A program made the translations under genes and the position numbers. Shown here piece after piece: positions 7,301 to 13,840 of a stretch of DNA of 64,000 nucleotides. Positions within the stretch are counted from its first letter, which is position 1; every line of letters starts with the position of its first letter. The notes beneath the pieces are model-generated. The model was not told the DNA's origin. It searched no databases and saw nothing but the letters and a program-made list of their open reading frames with translations. Source of the stretch: an uncultured Prevotella sp. (GTDB lineage: Bacteria; Bacteroidota; Bacteroidia; Bacteroidales; Bacteroidaceae); NCBI GenBank assembly GCA_946415755.1, contig CAMKTS010000006.1, positions 47,256 to 111,255 of the forward strand, read 5' to 3'.

Positions 7301-8934
7301 TTGATAGATGCATTCGATTTCAGAGTTGTAGTGTTGGAATAACCTGATTCTGGTATTCCATGTATTTGTCCTACTATACCACCGACATTAGATAAGCCAT
7401 AAATATTGGCATAAGCATAATTGTTTTGAATAGTACCACCGCTCTTGTAGCCAACCAAACCGCCTACATTATCCGTTCCGTGTAACGTCCCGCTGTAGTA
7501 GTTATTAGTTATAGATAAGCTGATGGTATTTCGCGTATATGTGTAATATGTATAGGGAGTCATACCCACTAGTTGTGTACCATCATAGATATCACATCCT
7601 ACAGTAACATAATACAATTGTGGTTGTCCTGGTTTAGGATTACTTCTTATCATACCTTTTTCATAAGTATCGTTTATTACATTTGATGTAGAAGAATATC
7701 CATTTGATGTAATCTCATATCCGACAAGTCCGCCAACACATTTATTTCCTTTGATATTTCCAATGGCTGTACAATTGTTTAGCCTTTGGGTAACAACTGC
7801 GCCTGTACTTATCGTTTCATCATACCAATTTACACTTATGCCATGATAACCATCCCTAGATTCATAAGTGTGTAAAGTTGGAGCTTGTACCGTATTCTGA
7901 ACAGCTCCAACTAGGCCACCTACATACGATTGACCGCTGATATCGCCAAAGTGGCTGCTACTTTCCATTTCTTCTATACACGCACCTTGGCTGACACCAA
8001 TGATTCCACCTGCATAATCACCAGAAGCCACAATAATTCCTTTCGAGAAACACGAAACAAAAGAAGATGTCGTATTTTCCAAAGCACCAACGATACCACC
8101 CACATATTGAGCACCATTTAACTCACCTTCATATTTGCAGTTAGTAAAAGTGCTCGTGACATTGCAGCCAACGATACCGCCTGTATAGTCTTTACCTGTA
8201 ATGGGACCCTTTACAACAATATTCGTAAGTGTCAGTCCGCTGGCATTACCAATCAAACCGCCAGTGTAGCTACCCGTTCCAGTCAACTCTCCAGAGAAAG
8301 AGCCGTCAGAGAATGTACCGGTCTCCACTTTTCCAGCAAAGCCGCCATTGTTTTCAGAGGAGTTGATTGTAGCATCAACACTGAATGTCTGGTAGTTGGT
8401 GTTATTGGAGTAGCCTGCAAAACCACCAACATTGGTCGTACCGGCTACGCCATTACCACCTTTCATTTTGACATGACAGTTACTGATAGTAGAGCCTAAT
8501 ATATAACCAACAAATGCGCCTACATTTGATGCTCCAGTAACCGAGGCCCCCTCAAGAGTCAAGTTGCTGATGGTCGCATTCGCTACATAGCCGAAAAACC
8601 CAACATGGTTGGTCGACTTGCGATTGATAGTCAGGCCAGAGATGTTGTGATTGTTACCATAGAAGACACCCTTGAAAGGATCTGACTCCACACCGATGGG
8701 TAGCCATCCCTGACTAGGATTGTTCTCCGCAATCCAGTTCGTCATGTCCAGATCCTTCATGAGTTTAAACACCACCCCCTCCTGATTGAGGAAATTCGAA
8801 ACCTGCGAAAGCTGGTTCTCATTGTAAATCAGATAAGGATCCTCTTCAGTTCCCGACCCCGATCCGCTGTACTGCGCAAACGTAGTTGCCATGCAGCATA
8901 GGAACATTGCTGCCATTGTTAGTAGTCGTTTCAT
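4306..8934 (-). CDS. Large secreted GLUG-repeat protein with cohesin-like and dockerin modules and a sorting domain
   Basis: A 1542-residue surface protein. After the signal peptide there are two long runs of GLUG-type beta-helix repeats (VGGLVGY/VGGIVG every ~25-40 residues). Each run opens with the same layout (GSGTEEDPYLIYNENQLSQV near 25 and GSGTEADPYRIYTAEDLQGA near 715). Then come a cohesin-like domain (about 1158-1300), a dockerin (about 1303-1360; DVNNDGSVSVTDVGC and DMNGDKSISVTDVGM), a second shorter cohesin-like domain (about 1385-1480) and a C-terminal type-IX-like sorting tail (KVYSLDGRL to IYMIGNRKVVVR). GLUG proteins are usually adhesins or peptidase-like surface proteins; no enzymatic motif is visible. 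The gene starts one base after the stop of the upstream AT-rich gene. Confidence 0.82.
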   Translation of the reverse strand: MKRLLTMAAMFLCCMATTFAQYSGSGSGTEEDPYLIYNENQLSQVSNFLNQEGVVFKLMKDLDMTNWIAENNPSQGWLPIGVESDPFKGVFYGNNHNISGLTINRKSTNHVGFFGYVANATISNLTLEGASVTGASNVGAFVGYILGSTISNCHVKMKGGNGVAGTTNVGGFAGYSNNTNYQTFSVDATINSSENNGGFAGKVETGTFSDGSFSGELTGTGSYTGGLIGNASGLTLTNIVVKGPITGKDYTGGIVGCNVTSTFTNCKYEGELNGAQYVGGIVGALENTTSSFVSCFSKGIIVASGDYAGGIIGVSQGACIEEMESSSHFGDISGQSYVGGLVGAVQNTVQAPTLHTYESRDGYHGISVNWYDETISTGAVVTQRLNNCTAIGNIKGNKCVGGLVGYEITSNGYSSTSNVINDTYEKGMIRSNPKPGQPQLYYVTVGCDIYDGTQLVGMTPYTYYTYTRNTISLSITNNYYSGTLHGTDNVGGLVGYKSGGTIQNNYAYANIYGLSNVGGIVGQIHGIPESGYSNTTTLKSNASINGIVSAYSSAVGRIYGYTDNSEYTVIGALGSAEGNRSLTQTNVVLQGVVQEVEDDLQNGTSIGPSLLKLKATYVSMGWDFDNNWNNLETECFPYKKYQAAPPIIKSNLVSQATSISGQSLNGGTVYLYYKDRDAVSTNCDGYNWTFATEPLQSGALVQIFADVEGMTPSYYTTTTVGYPGSGTEADPYRIYTAEDLQGASNRGYYKLMNDIDLTTWINENSPTEGWPAIGRNSGEATYIDGDGHKVTGLWMNTTQNYNGLFSNFSAGQIKNLTVEVAKGKKVKGGDYTGILIGRNANGSLVNCTVKGDVEGTGHVGGLVGYAENTTISTITANATITGTENVGGLAGQTLNCGMTNNKATTTISSSGANSKVGGFVGYAKGGTISMCSAQNNLTAADETNYVGGLVGYSETPVSLSFSTGSVTATGDDSYTGGLVGYALSPVENCYSTANTTGTQFTAGLVGYTFSSIDKSYAKGDVSGVRYGGGVVGELDGSAASISNSIACCNTLSLSSQSAWGCRVVGGFKNGAAEPGNTNYALSTMQVSLNNVPQTKTDDAVEGIAKTEAELKTKATYQGLGWDMTDVWAIAEGESYPTLKENENSGGNQEDPDDFEEGVNTLFGSDLQASAGKTAVLPIILNNENEVKLCQFDLQLPTGVTVATKSNGKLNATLTERAESHSITGKQLTNGDYRFVISSMDNESFTGNSGTLLEITIDVPAAMEGEYTVKILNVELSVPNGNELKVVKPADTKSKLIVSSMTPGDVNNDGSVSVTDVGCAINYILEQVPSVFIFEAADMNGDKSISVTDVGMIINLILNEGAAASPQLNRAAAGDANLSQQSTAEGYQLRLENKDAFIGFQMDVQVANGAAINDMKLMGGNGHQMAYRQLANGTWRVVCYSPTNNTFVANDAALLNISTTGDVSISNVRLTTADLREVSIDAVSGGTTGITDVKGFASQNEELKVYSLDGRLCRIISKQAGENPLNGLKAGIYMIGNRKVVVR

Positions 8935-8935
8935 A

Positions 8936-9808
8936 TTACTTTTGATTTATTAGTTTCCACAATTCTTTGGGTAACCAAAATTTTTTCTCTTCAACATCAA
9001 GATTGGCAGGAAGAAGTTTATCAATAGTGTGCTTCCCTTCTTTTATCATCTCAATAATAGGATGTGCAGGCTTAATAACATGACCATTTTCTTCCCATAA
9101 TTCATAAAAATAACCAATACCGTCATTATGTATTGCATTAAATTTTTTAGATAGGTCTATTATTTTATTCTTTACTTTTTCTGTCGAGCTACCAAAGAAC
9201 ACCTCACTGCCCCATATTGCACCCCTACCCTGTAAATTCTCTCCAAAAGCAATTCTAACATTCCTCTCACATAATTGAATCCAATATGGCCATTCTATAA
9301 GAGGACTTTTAATTTTCTCTTCTATCTCGGCCTTCCGTATTTGATCTTCATCTATTTTACTATCCTCAAAATGATATGGACCTAAAAAATCAATATAAAT
9401 TTTATTACCATTATACGTTATTTTAATGTCAATTCGTCTATTTCCAACAGGATACTGTTCTTCTATTACAACATTTTTAGAAAATTGTTTAATAATAGAG
9501 ATAAGTTCCAACTCTGACAAACTCTGATCTTTCGGGGGAATAGGTAAACACATTTTAGCCAAAATGGTTTTCCAAAGTTTTCTTTGTGGAGAGGATATCA
9601 TATTATTCAAATTAGGTTCTTTTATCCTCTCTTCTAAATCAATGCACCTATGCCTTCTTAATATTTTAACAAATTCTTCTTTCCTTTCATAAGGAATAGA
9701 GAGAATTGTCATCATATCTTCTATCGAATATAATGAGCCTGCATGATTATCACTATCTGACAATTCAAAGAATCCATCAGGTTGCCAAGTAGGTCTCATA
9801 CTTTCCAT
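8936..9808 (-). CDS. Protein of unknown function, AT-rich, weak nuclease-like motif
   Basis: A 290-residue soluble protein, no signal peptide. I do not recognise the family. The segment RRIDIKITYNGNKIYIDFLG followed by PYHFEDSKIDEDQIRKAEIE resembles the core of VSR/DUF559/RAP-like members of the PD-(D/E)xK nuclease fold (acidic-beta-hairpin-beta, then a basic helix). The canonical Lys is not obvious, so this is a weak suggestion. A LIEWPYWIQLCERNVRIAFG segment follows. Base composition is clearly more AT-rich than the neighbouring surface-protein genes, which suggests separate acquisition. Its stop is one base from the start of the 4.6-kb GLUG gene, so the two are probably co-transcribed, an odd partnership. 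No good -7 box was found upstream. Confidence 0.65.
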   Translation of the reverse strand: MESMRPTWQPDGFFELSDSDNHAGSLYSIEDMMTILSIPYERKEEFVKILRRHRCIDLEERIKEPNLNNMISSPQRKLWKTILAKMCLPIPPKDQSLSELELISIIKQFSKNVVIEEQYPVGNRRIDIKITYNGNKIYIDFLGPYHFEDSKIDEDQIRKAEIEEKIKSPLIEWPYWIQLCERNVRIAFGENLQGRGAIWGSEVFFGSSTEKVKNKIIDLSKKFNAIHNDGIGYFYELWEENGHVIKPAHPIIEMIKEGKHTIDKLLPANLDVEEKKFWLPKELWKLINQK

Positions 9809-10311
9809 ATTTCATAAAACAGCCTTCAAACACCCCAGAGTCGGCAGTTAAACATATTGTTTTAGGTTTAGCTTATGATACAAAAAAGGCGTAGGTGTCT
9901 GTTTCTCTGCCCATCCTGGCATAACAGGCCTTCGCATTGCCCTTCCCACACAGGATAGACAACGCAGATAGCCCACGCCAGCACGGACTATATAAAGATG
10001 TATATATAGAAACGCACCACGTAGACGCCTCGTTGTCATCTGTCTGCTGTGGGATTTACGAGTTTGCGAAGTTCGTTATGCACAACGACAGACGTTCGAA
10101 AACGTCTTTCTCATATATAAGACCGCCCGCTAACCCTCTCTTGGGGTCGCTCAGCCATAGGCCGCTTGCAGTAAACAAGTACGAGCGATGCTGCAAATTT
10201 AAGAAATAAAATCGAAAGTTCCAAATATTCGCCAAAGAAAATGCCACAAAAGCCAAAAACTTCTAAATCCCCGCCCTTTGTCGGCAGAATAAAGACTTTT
10301 TCGGCCAAAAG
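9809..10311. other. Non-coding stretch upstream of the second NTase/HEPN pair
   Basis: Short overlapping frames are present on both strands but none has a credible start, family or codon pattern. A small hairpin (GACGTTCGAAAACGTC-like) occurs near 10091-10106. I see nothing else. Confidence 0.5.
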
Positions 10312-10343
10312 TTTGGAGATAATCAAATAATTGTCTATATTTG
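10312..10343 (+). promoter_or_regulatory. Promoter of the second NTase-HEPN pair
   Basis: TTTG (10312-10315), a 20-base spacer, TATATTTG (10336-10343), 21 bases before the ATG. The core and 25 bases upstream (TTTTTCGGCCAAAAGTTTGG) match the mntA promoter at 2507-2538 on the other strand. Confidence 0.8.
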
Positions 10344-10364
10344 CAGTCAAGAATCATATGCATC

Positions 10365-10673
10365 ATGAGAAGAACAGAAATAACCAGGTCAATAAAAGAT
10401 GCTCTAAATGGCGTACCTTACGATATAGAAGCGTGGGTTTATGGAAGTGAGGCTCGTGGAGATGCTCGTGCCGACTCTGACATAGACCTTTTGGTGCTTG
10501 TTGACAGTCCTATCGTAACCGAAAAGGATGAAGATGCAATATTTGCTCCTTTGTACAACATAGAACTAGAGACGGGGATCCTCATCAATCCCATTATCAT
10601 TTCCAAAAAGCAATGGAACAGCCGAGTGACTCCTTTCTACCTGAACGTTACTAATGAACGAGTGAGGTTATGA
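10365..10673 (+). CDS. Minimal nucleotidyltransferase (MNT) antitoxin-type protein
   Basis: A 102-residue nucleotidyltransferase. The start at 10365 (MRRTEITRS) was chosen over the longer frame at 10341 because the latter overlaps the -7 box. The motif is G27-S28 in VYGSEARGDARADSDIDLLV with D39 and D41. It overlaps the HEPN gene by four bases (ATGA), so the two are coupled. Family knowledge: MNT proteins in this arrangement modify or restrain their HEPN partner. It is only distantly related to the MntA at 2187-2483, so it is a separate module rather than a duplicate. Confidence 0.82.
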   Translation: MRRTEITRSIKDALNGVPYDIEAWVYGSEARGDARADSDIDLLVLVDSPIVTEKDEDAIFAPLYNIELETGILINPIIISKKQWNSRVTPFYLNVTNERVRL

Positions 10674-11095
10674 AGACATTAACAGACGAACAAAGGGTTG
10701 ATATCGTGCGTTATCGAATGGAGAACGCACGGGTTACATTAAAGGAGGTTGAGAGCCATCGAGAGAATGGTTTTTATAACACAGCGGTTAATAGAATGTA
10801 TTATGCGTGCTACTATGCTGCATGTGCCATCCTAATAGCTAATGGTATTGAAACAAAATCGCATGACGGTGTTCGGATGCAATTAGGCAAACAAATTGTT
10901 TTGGAAGGGAAAATATCTTCAGATCTCGGACGCTTTTATAGCCGTTTGTTTTCTAAACGATCAACTGGCGATTATGAAGATTTTGTCAACCACACTTTGG
11001 AAACTGTAGATGAGTTGTTCCCGTCAGCAAAGTTGTTTGTAGAATCAATAGGTGTTCTTGTTGATGATTGGTTGTTAAGCCAAAAGCCACATTAA
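10670..11095 (+). CDS. HEPN-domain protein, partner of the upstream nucleotidyltransferase
   Basis: A 141-residue all-helical HEPN protein of the PF05168-like class. Recognisable parts are YNTAVNRMYYACYYAACAIL (the N-terminal helix pair typical of the family), KSHDGVRMQLGKQIV and FSKRSTGDYEDF near the C-terminus. The usual RX4-6H motif is not seen in the classical place; RSTGDYED is a variant common in this subfamily, and ribonuclease activity is therefore uncertain. Gene order (MNT first, HEPN second) and the four-base overlap support a toxin-antitoxin or modification pair. Confidence 0.78.
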   Translation: MKTLTDEQRVDIVRYRMENARVTLKEVESHRENGFYNTAVNRMYYACYYAACAILIANGIETKSHDGVRMQLGKQIVLEGKISSDLGRFYSRLFSKRSTGDYEDFVNHTLETVDELFPSAKLFVESIGVLVDDWLLSQKPH

Positions 11096-11127
11096 CCGAG
11101 AATTCCAGCTGCTCCGTTTTATGCTCC

Positions 11128-11242
11128 GTGTGGAGTTCGCAACGCCACACTCTGACCCCCGGTCAGAGAATTTCTCTGCGCCGTCCGGAGATTGTCTCCG
11201 CTCCGTCCATAAAAACCGGTAATCTGCGAGAGGCCGTTTCTC
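11128..11242. repeat. Run of five short hairpins
   Basis: Successive inverted repeats: GTGTGG/CCACAC (11128-11150), TCTGACC/GGTCAGA (11151-11167), AGAGAA/TTCTCT (11165-11177), CGGAGA/TCTCCG (11186-11200) and GAGA/TCTC (11228-11242). The region is non-coding and leads into the 74-base tandem repeats. Confidence 0.55.
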
Positions 11243-11271
11243 TGGTAGTGAGAAGCCGTATCGCTGACCCA

Positions 11272-11492
11272 GAGTTTCCTCGAGACTGCTTGCGCTCGGT
11301 AGAGCTAAAGCAAGCTTCGCTCTACCCTCGCTGAATCGCAGCCCTGAGTTTCCTCGAGACTGCTTGCGCTCGGTAGAGCTAAAGCAAGCTTCGCTCTACC
11401 CTCGCTGAATCGCAGCCCTGAGTTTCCTCGAGACTGCTTGCGCTCGGTAGAGCTGAAGCAAGCTTCGCTCTACCCTCGCTGAATCGCAGCCT
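11272..11492. repeat. Three 74-bp tandem repeats running into the end of typA
   Basis: Copies start at 11272, 11346 and 11420 (GAGTTTCCTCGAGACTGCTT...). The first two are identical; the third has one A-to-G change and ends in the typA coding region. Each holds the hairpin GGTAGAGC / GCTCTACC with a 13-base loop, which could act as a weak terminator or RNA structure for typA. The last five codons of typA and its stop lie within copy three. Confidence 0.85.
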
Positions 11493-13278
11493 TTTTCCGT
11501 TGGTCGTGGTCGAGGATGATCTTGCGCATGCGCATCGACTTGGGAGTGACCTCCACTAGCTCGTCTTCCTTGATATACTCCAGGCACTCCTCGAGCGACA
11601 TCACCACCTTGGGGATGATACGCGCCTTGTCGTCAGTACCCGAGGCACGGACGTTGGTGAGCTGCTTGGCTTTGCAGACGTTGATGACGAGGTCGTTGTC
11701 GTGGACGTGTTCGCCGACCACCTGACCCATATAGACATCCTCACCGGGGTCGATGAAGAACTTGCCGCGGTCTTGCAGCTTGTCGATGGCGTAGGCAAAG
11801 GCATTGCCGGTCTCCAGGGCTATCATCGAACCATTGACGCGACGCTCTATCTCTCCCTTGTAGGGCTGATACTCCTTGAAACGGTGGGCCATGATGGCCT
11901 CGCCCTGACTGGCTGTCAGCACATTGGTACGCAGACCGATGATACCGCGTGAGGGGATGTTGAACTCGATATTCGTGCGCTCACCCTGTGACTCCATGCT
12001 GGTCATCTCGCCCTTACGGCGCGTTACCATGTCAATCATCTTCGAGGCAAACTCCTCGGGAACGTTGATGGTCAGCTCCTCGATGGGTTCACAACGAACG
12101 CCATCCACCTCTTTATAAATCACCTGCGGCTGTCCTACCTGCAGCTCGTAGCCCTCGCGGCGCATGGTCTCGATGAGCACGCTGAGATGCAGCACGCCAC
12201 GGCCAGAGACTATCCAGCGGTCGGTAGCATCCTCGAAAGGTTCTACGCGCAGGGCGAGGTTCTTCTCCAATTCCTTCTCCAGACGGTCGTTGATGTGGCG
12301 CGAAGTGACAAACTTGCCCTCCTTGCCAAAGAACGGTGAGTCGTTGATGGTAAAGAGCATCGACATCGTCGGCTCGTCGATGGCGATGGGAGGCAGGGGC
12401 TCCGGATTCTCGATGTCGCAGATGGTATCGCCAATCTCGAATTTCTCCAATCCGATGACGGCACAGATATCACCACAGTCTACGCTGTCGGTGCGCACAT
12501 GACTCATACCGTCGAAAATATGCAACTCCTTGATTTTCGTCTTCTCCAGCGAACCGTCACGATGGGCGATGGTCACCTGCTGGCCGTCCTTCAACGTTCC
12601 GCGATGCACACGGCCCACAGCGATACGGCCTGTATACGAGCTATAGTCGAGCGAGGTGATGAGCATCTGCGGCGTGCCCTCTATCTGCTTGGGAGCAGGA
12701 ATCACCTCGACAATCTTATCTAACAGATAGGTAATGTCGGTGGTGGGCTTGTTATAGTCCTCACCCATCCAGCCGTTCTTGGCCGATCCATACACCACGG
12801 GGAAGTCCAGCTGGTCCTCAGTGGCGTTCAGCGAGAACATCAGGTCGAATACCATCTCGTAAACCTCCTCCGGACGGCAGTTGGGCTTGTCGACCTTGTT
12901 GACCACTACGATGGGCTTCAGGCCAATCTGCAGGGCCTTCTGCAACACGAAGCGCGTCTGGGGCATAGGTCCTTCGAAGGCATCCACCAACAGCAGACAA
13001 CCGTCGGCCATGTTGAGCACGCGCTCCACCTCACCGCCAAAGTCTGAGTGTCCCGGAGTATCGATAATATTAATCTTCGTTCCTTTCCAATTAATACTGA
13101 CATTCTTCGAAAGAATGGTGATGCCTCGTTCGCGCTCCAGGTCGTTAGCGTCCAACACCTGGCTCGACAGGTTCTGTCCCTCACGGAAGAGATTTCCTGC
13201 CAGCATCATCTTGTCCACGAGCGTCGTCTTGCCGTGGTCTACGTGTGCAATGATTGCAATATTCCTGATATCCTGCAT
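11470..13278 (-). CDS. typA: Ribosome-associated GTPase TypA/BipA
   Basis: A 602-residue translational GTPase of normal family length. The G1 loop AHVDHGKT is at residues 11-18, G3 is DTPGHSDFGGEV and G4 is VVNKVDKPN. EF-G-like domains and the TypA-specific C-terminal domain (IVNVCKAKQLTNVRASGTDD-like segment) follow. BipA binds the ribosome under stress or cold and helps 50S assembly. The C-terminus KKAAIQRG and stop are encoded by the tandem repeat, so the last residues may have been changed by the repeat insertion. It is transcribed divergently from rpsO. Confidence 0.97.
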   Translation of the reverse strand: MQDIRNIAIIAHVDHGKTTLVDKMMLAGNLFREGQNLSSQVLDANDLERERGITILSKNVSINWKGTKINIIDTPGHSDFGGEVERVLNMADGCLLLVDAFEGPMPQTRFVLQKALQIGLKPIVVVNKVDKPNCRPEEVYEMVFDLMFSLNATEDQLDFPVVYGSAKNGWMGEDYNKPTTDITYLLDKIVEVIPAPKQIEGTPQMLITSLDYSSYTGRIAVGRVHRGTLKDGQQVTIAHRDGSLEKTKIKELHIFDGMSHVRTDSVDCGDICAVIGLEKFEIGDTICDIENPEPLPPIAIDEPTMSMLFTINDSPFFGKEGKFVTSRHINDRLEKELEKNLALRVEPFEDATDRWIVSGRGVLHLSVLIETMRREGYELQVGQPQVIYKEVDGVRCEPIEELTINVPEEFASKMIDMVTRRKGEMTSMESQGERTNIEFNIPSRGIIGLRTNVLTASQGEAIMAHRFKEYQPYKGEIERRVNGSMIALETGNAFAYAIDKLQDRGKFFIDPGEDVYMGQVVGEHVHDNDLVINVCKAKQLTNVRASGTDDKARIIPKVVMSLEECLEYIKEDELVEVTPKSMRMRKIILDHDQRKKAAIQRG

Positions 13279-13337
13279 CCTAATAATTTACAATTTGACG
13301 ATTTACAATTTATTGTACTATTTCGAAATTTCGGGTG

Positions 13338-13345
13338 CAAAGGTA
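13338..13345 (-). promoter_or_regulatory. -7 element of typA promoter
   Basis: TACCTTTG on the minus strand at 13338-13345, about 60 bases before typA. No strong -33 TTTG was seen at the expected position. Confidence 0.5.
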
Positions 13346-13363
13346 CACATTTTCTCCGAAATA

Positions 13364-13395
13364 TTTGCGAGTTTCCAAGAATATTTGTACCTTTG
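13364..13395 (+). promoter_or_regulatory. rpsO promoter
   Basis: TTTG (13364-13367), 20-base spacer, TACCTTTG (13388-13395). It leaves a ~105-base 5' leader, long enough for S15 autoregulation, although no specific structure was identified. Confidence 0.75.
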
Positions 13396-13506
13396 CAGCC
13401 GCATTTCGGAAAATCCGGAGCATTTGACGACGTTAACCGCCGGTGATTAGGCAGGCTGAAGCGTCCGAAAGATGTTATTGCAAAACATTTTTAATCACAA
13501 AAAACA

Positions 13507-13776
13507 ATGTATTTAGATCAAGCTAAGAAGGCTGAGATTTTCGGCCAGTATGGCAAAGACACTAAGGACACAGGTTCTGTAGAGAGCCAGGTAGCCCTGT
13601 TCACCTATCGTATTCAGCACCTCACCGAGCACCTGAAGAAGAACCACAAGGACTTCGGTACCGCTCGTGCGCTGACCAAGATGGTAGGTCGCCGTCGTAA
13701 GCTCCTGAAGTATCTGTACAACAAGGACATCAACCGCTATCGTACACTGATCAAGGCTCTCGGCCTGCGTAAGTAA
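13507..13776 (+). CDS. rpsO: 30S ribosomal protein S15
   Basis: An 89-residue protein of exact family length with the S15 signature (TGSVESQVALFTYRIQHLTE, HKDFGTARALTKMVGRRRKL, LKYLYNKDINRYRTLIKALG). It binds 16S rRNA helices 20-22 in the central domain of the small subunit. It is a single-gene unit with its own promoter and a strong terminator immediately downstream. Confidence 0.98.
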   Translation: MYLDQAKKAEIFGQYGKDTKDTGSVESQVALFTYRIQHLTEHLKKNHKDFGTARALTKMVGRRRKLLKYLYNKDINRYRTLIKALGLRK

Positions 13777-13798
13777 TCGAGCAACGGAAGAGGAAAAG

Positions 13799-13840
13799 CA
13801 ATCCCCGCCAGCCAACCGGTTGACGGGGATTGTTCTTTTT
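13799..13840 (+). terminator. Terminator after rpsO, probably bidirectional
   Basis: CAATCCCCG pairs with CGGGGATTG around a GC-rich loop, followed by TTCTTTTT. Read on the other strand, the same hairpin is followed by CTTTTCC just after the stop of the convergent gene. Confidence 0.88.

Noticed and set aside
8936..9808. Restriction endonuclease call for the AT-rich gene
   Set aside because: Only one nuclease-like segment is suggested and the catalytic Lys is not visible; no methylase is near, so left as unknown.
9848..10350. Small frames on both strands between the AT-rich gene and the second NTase gene
   Set aside because: They overlap one another, lack starts or families, and one crosses the promoter at 10312-10343.
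10341..10364. Longer start for the second nucleotidyltransferase
   Set aside because: It would begin within the -7 box; the ATG at 10365 fits the promoter and the family length.
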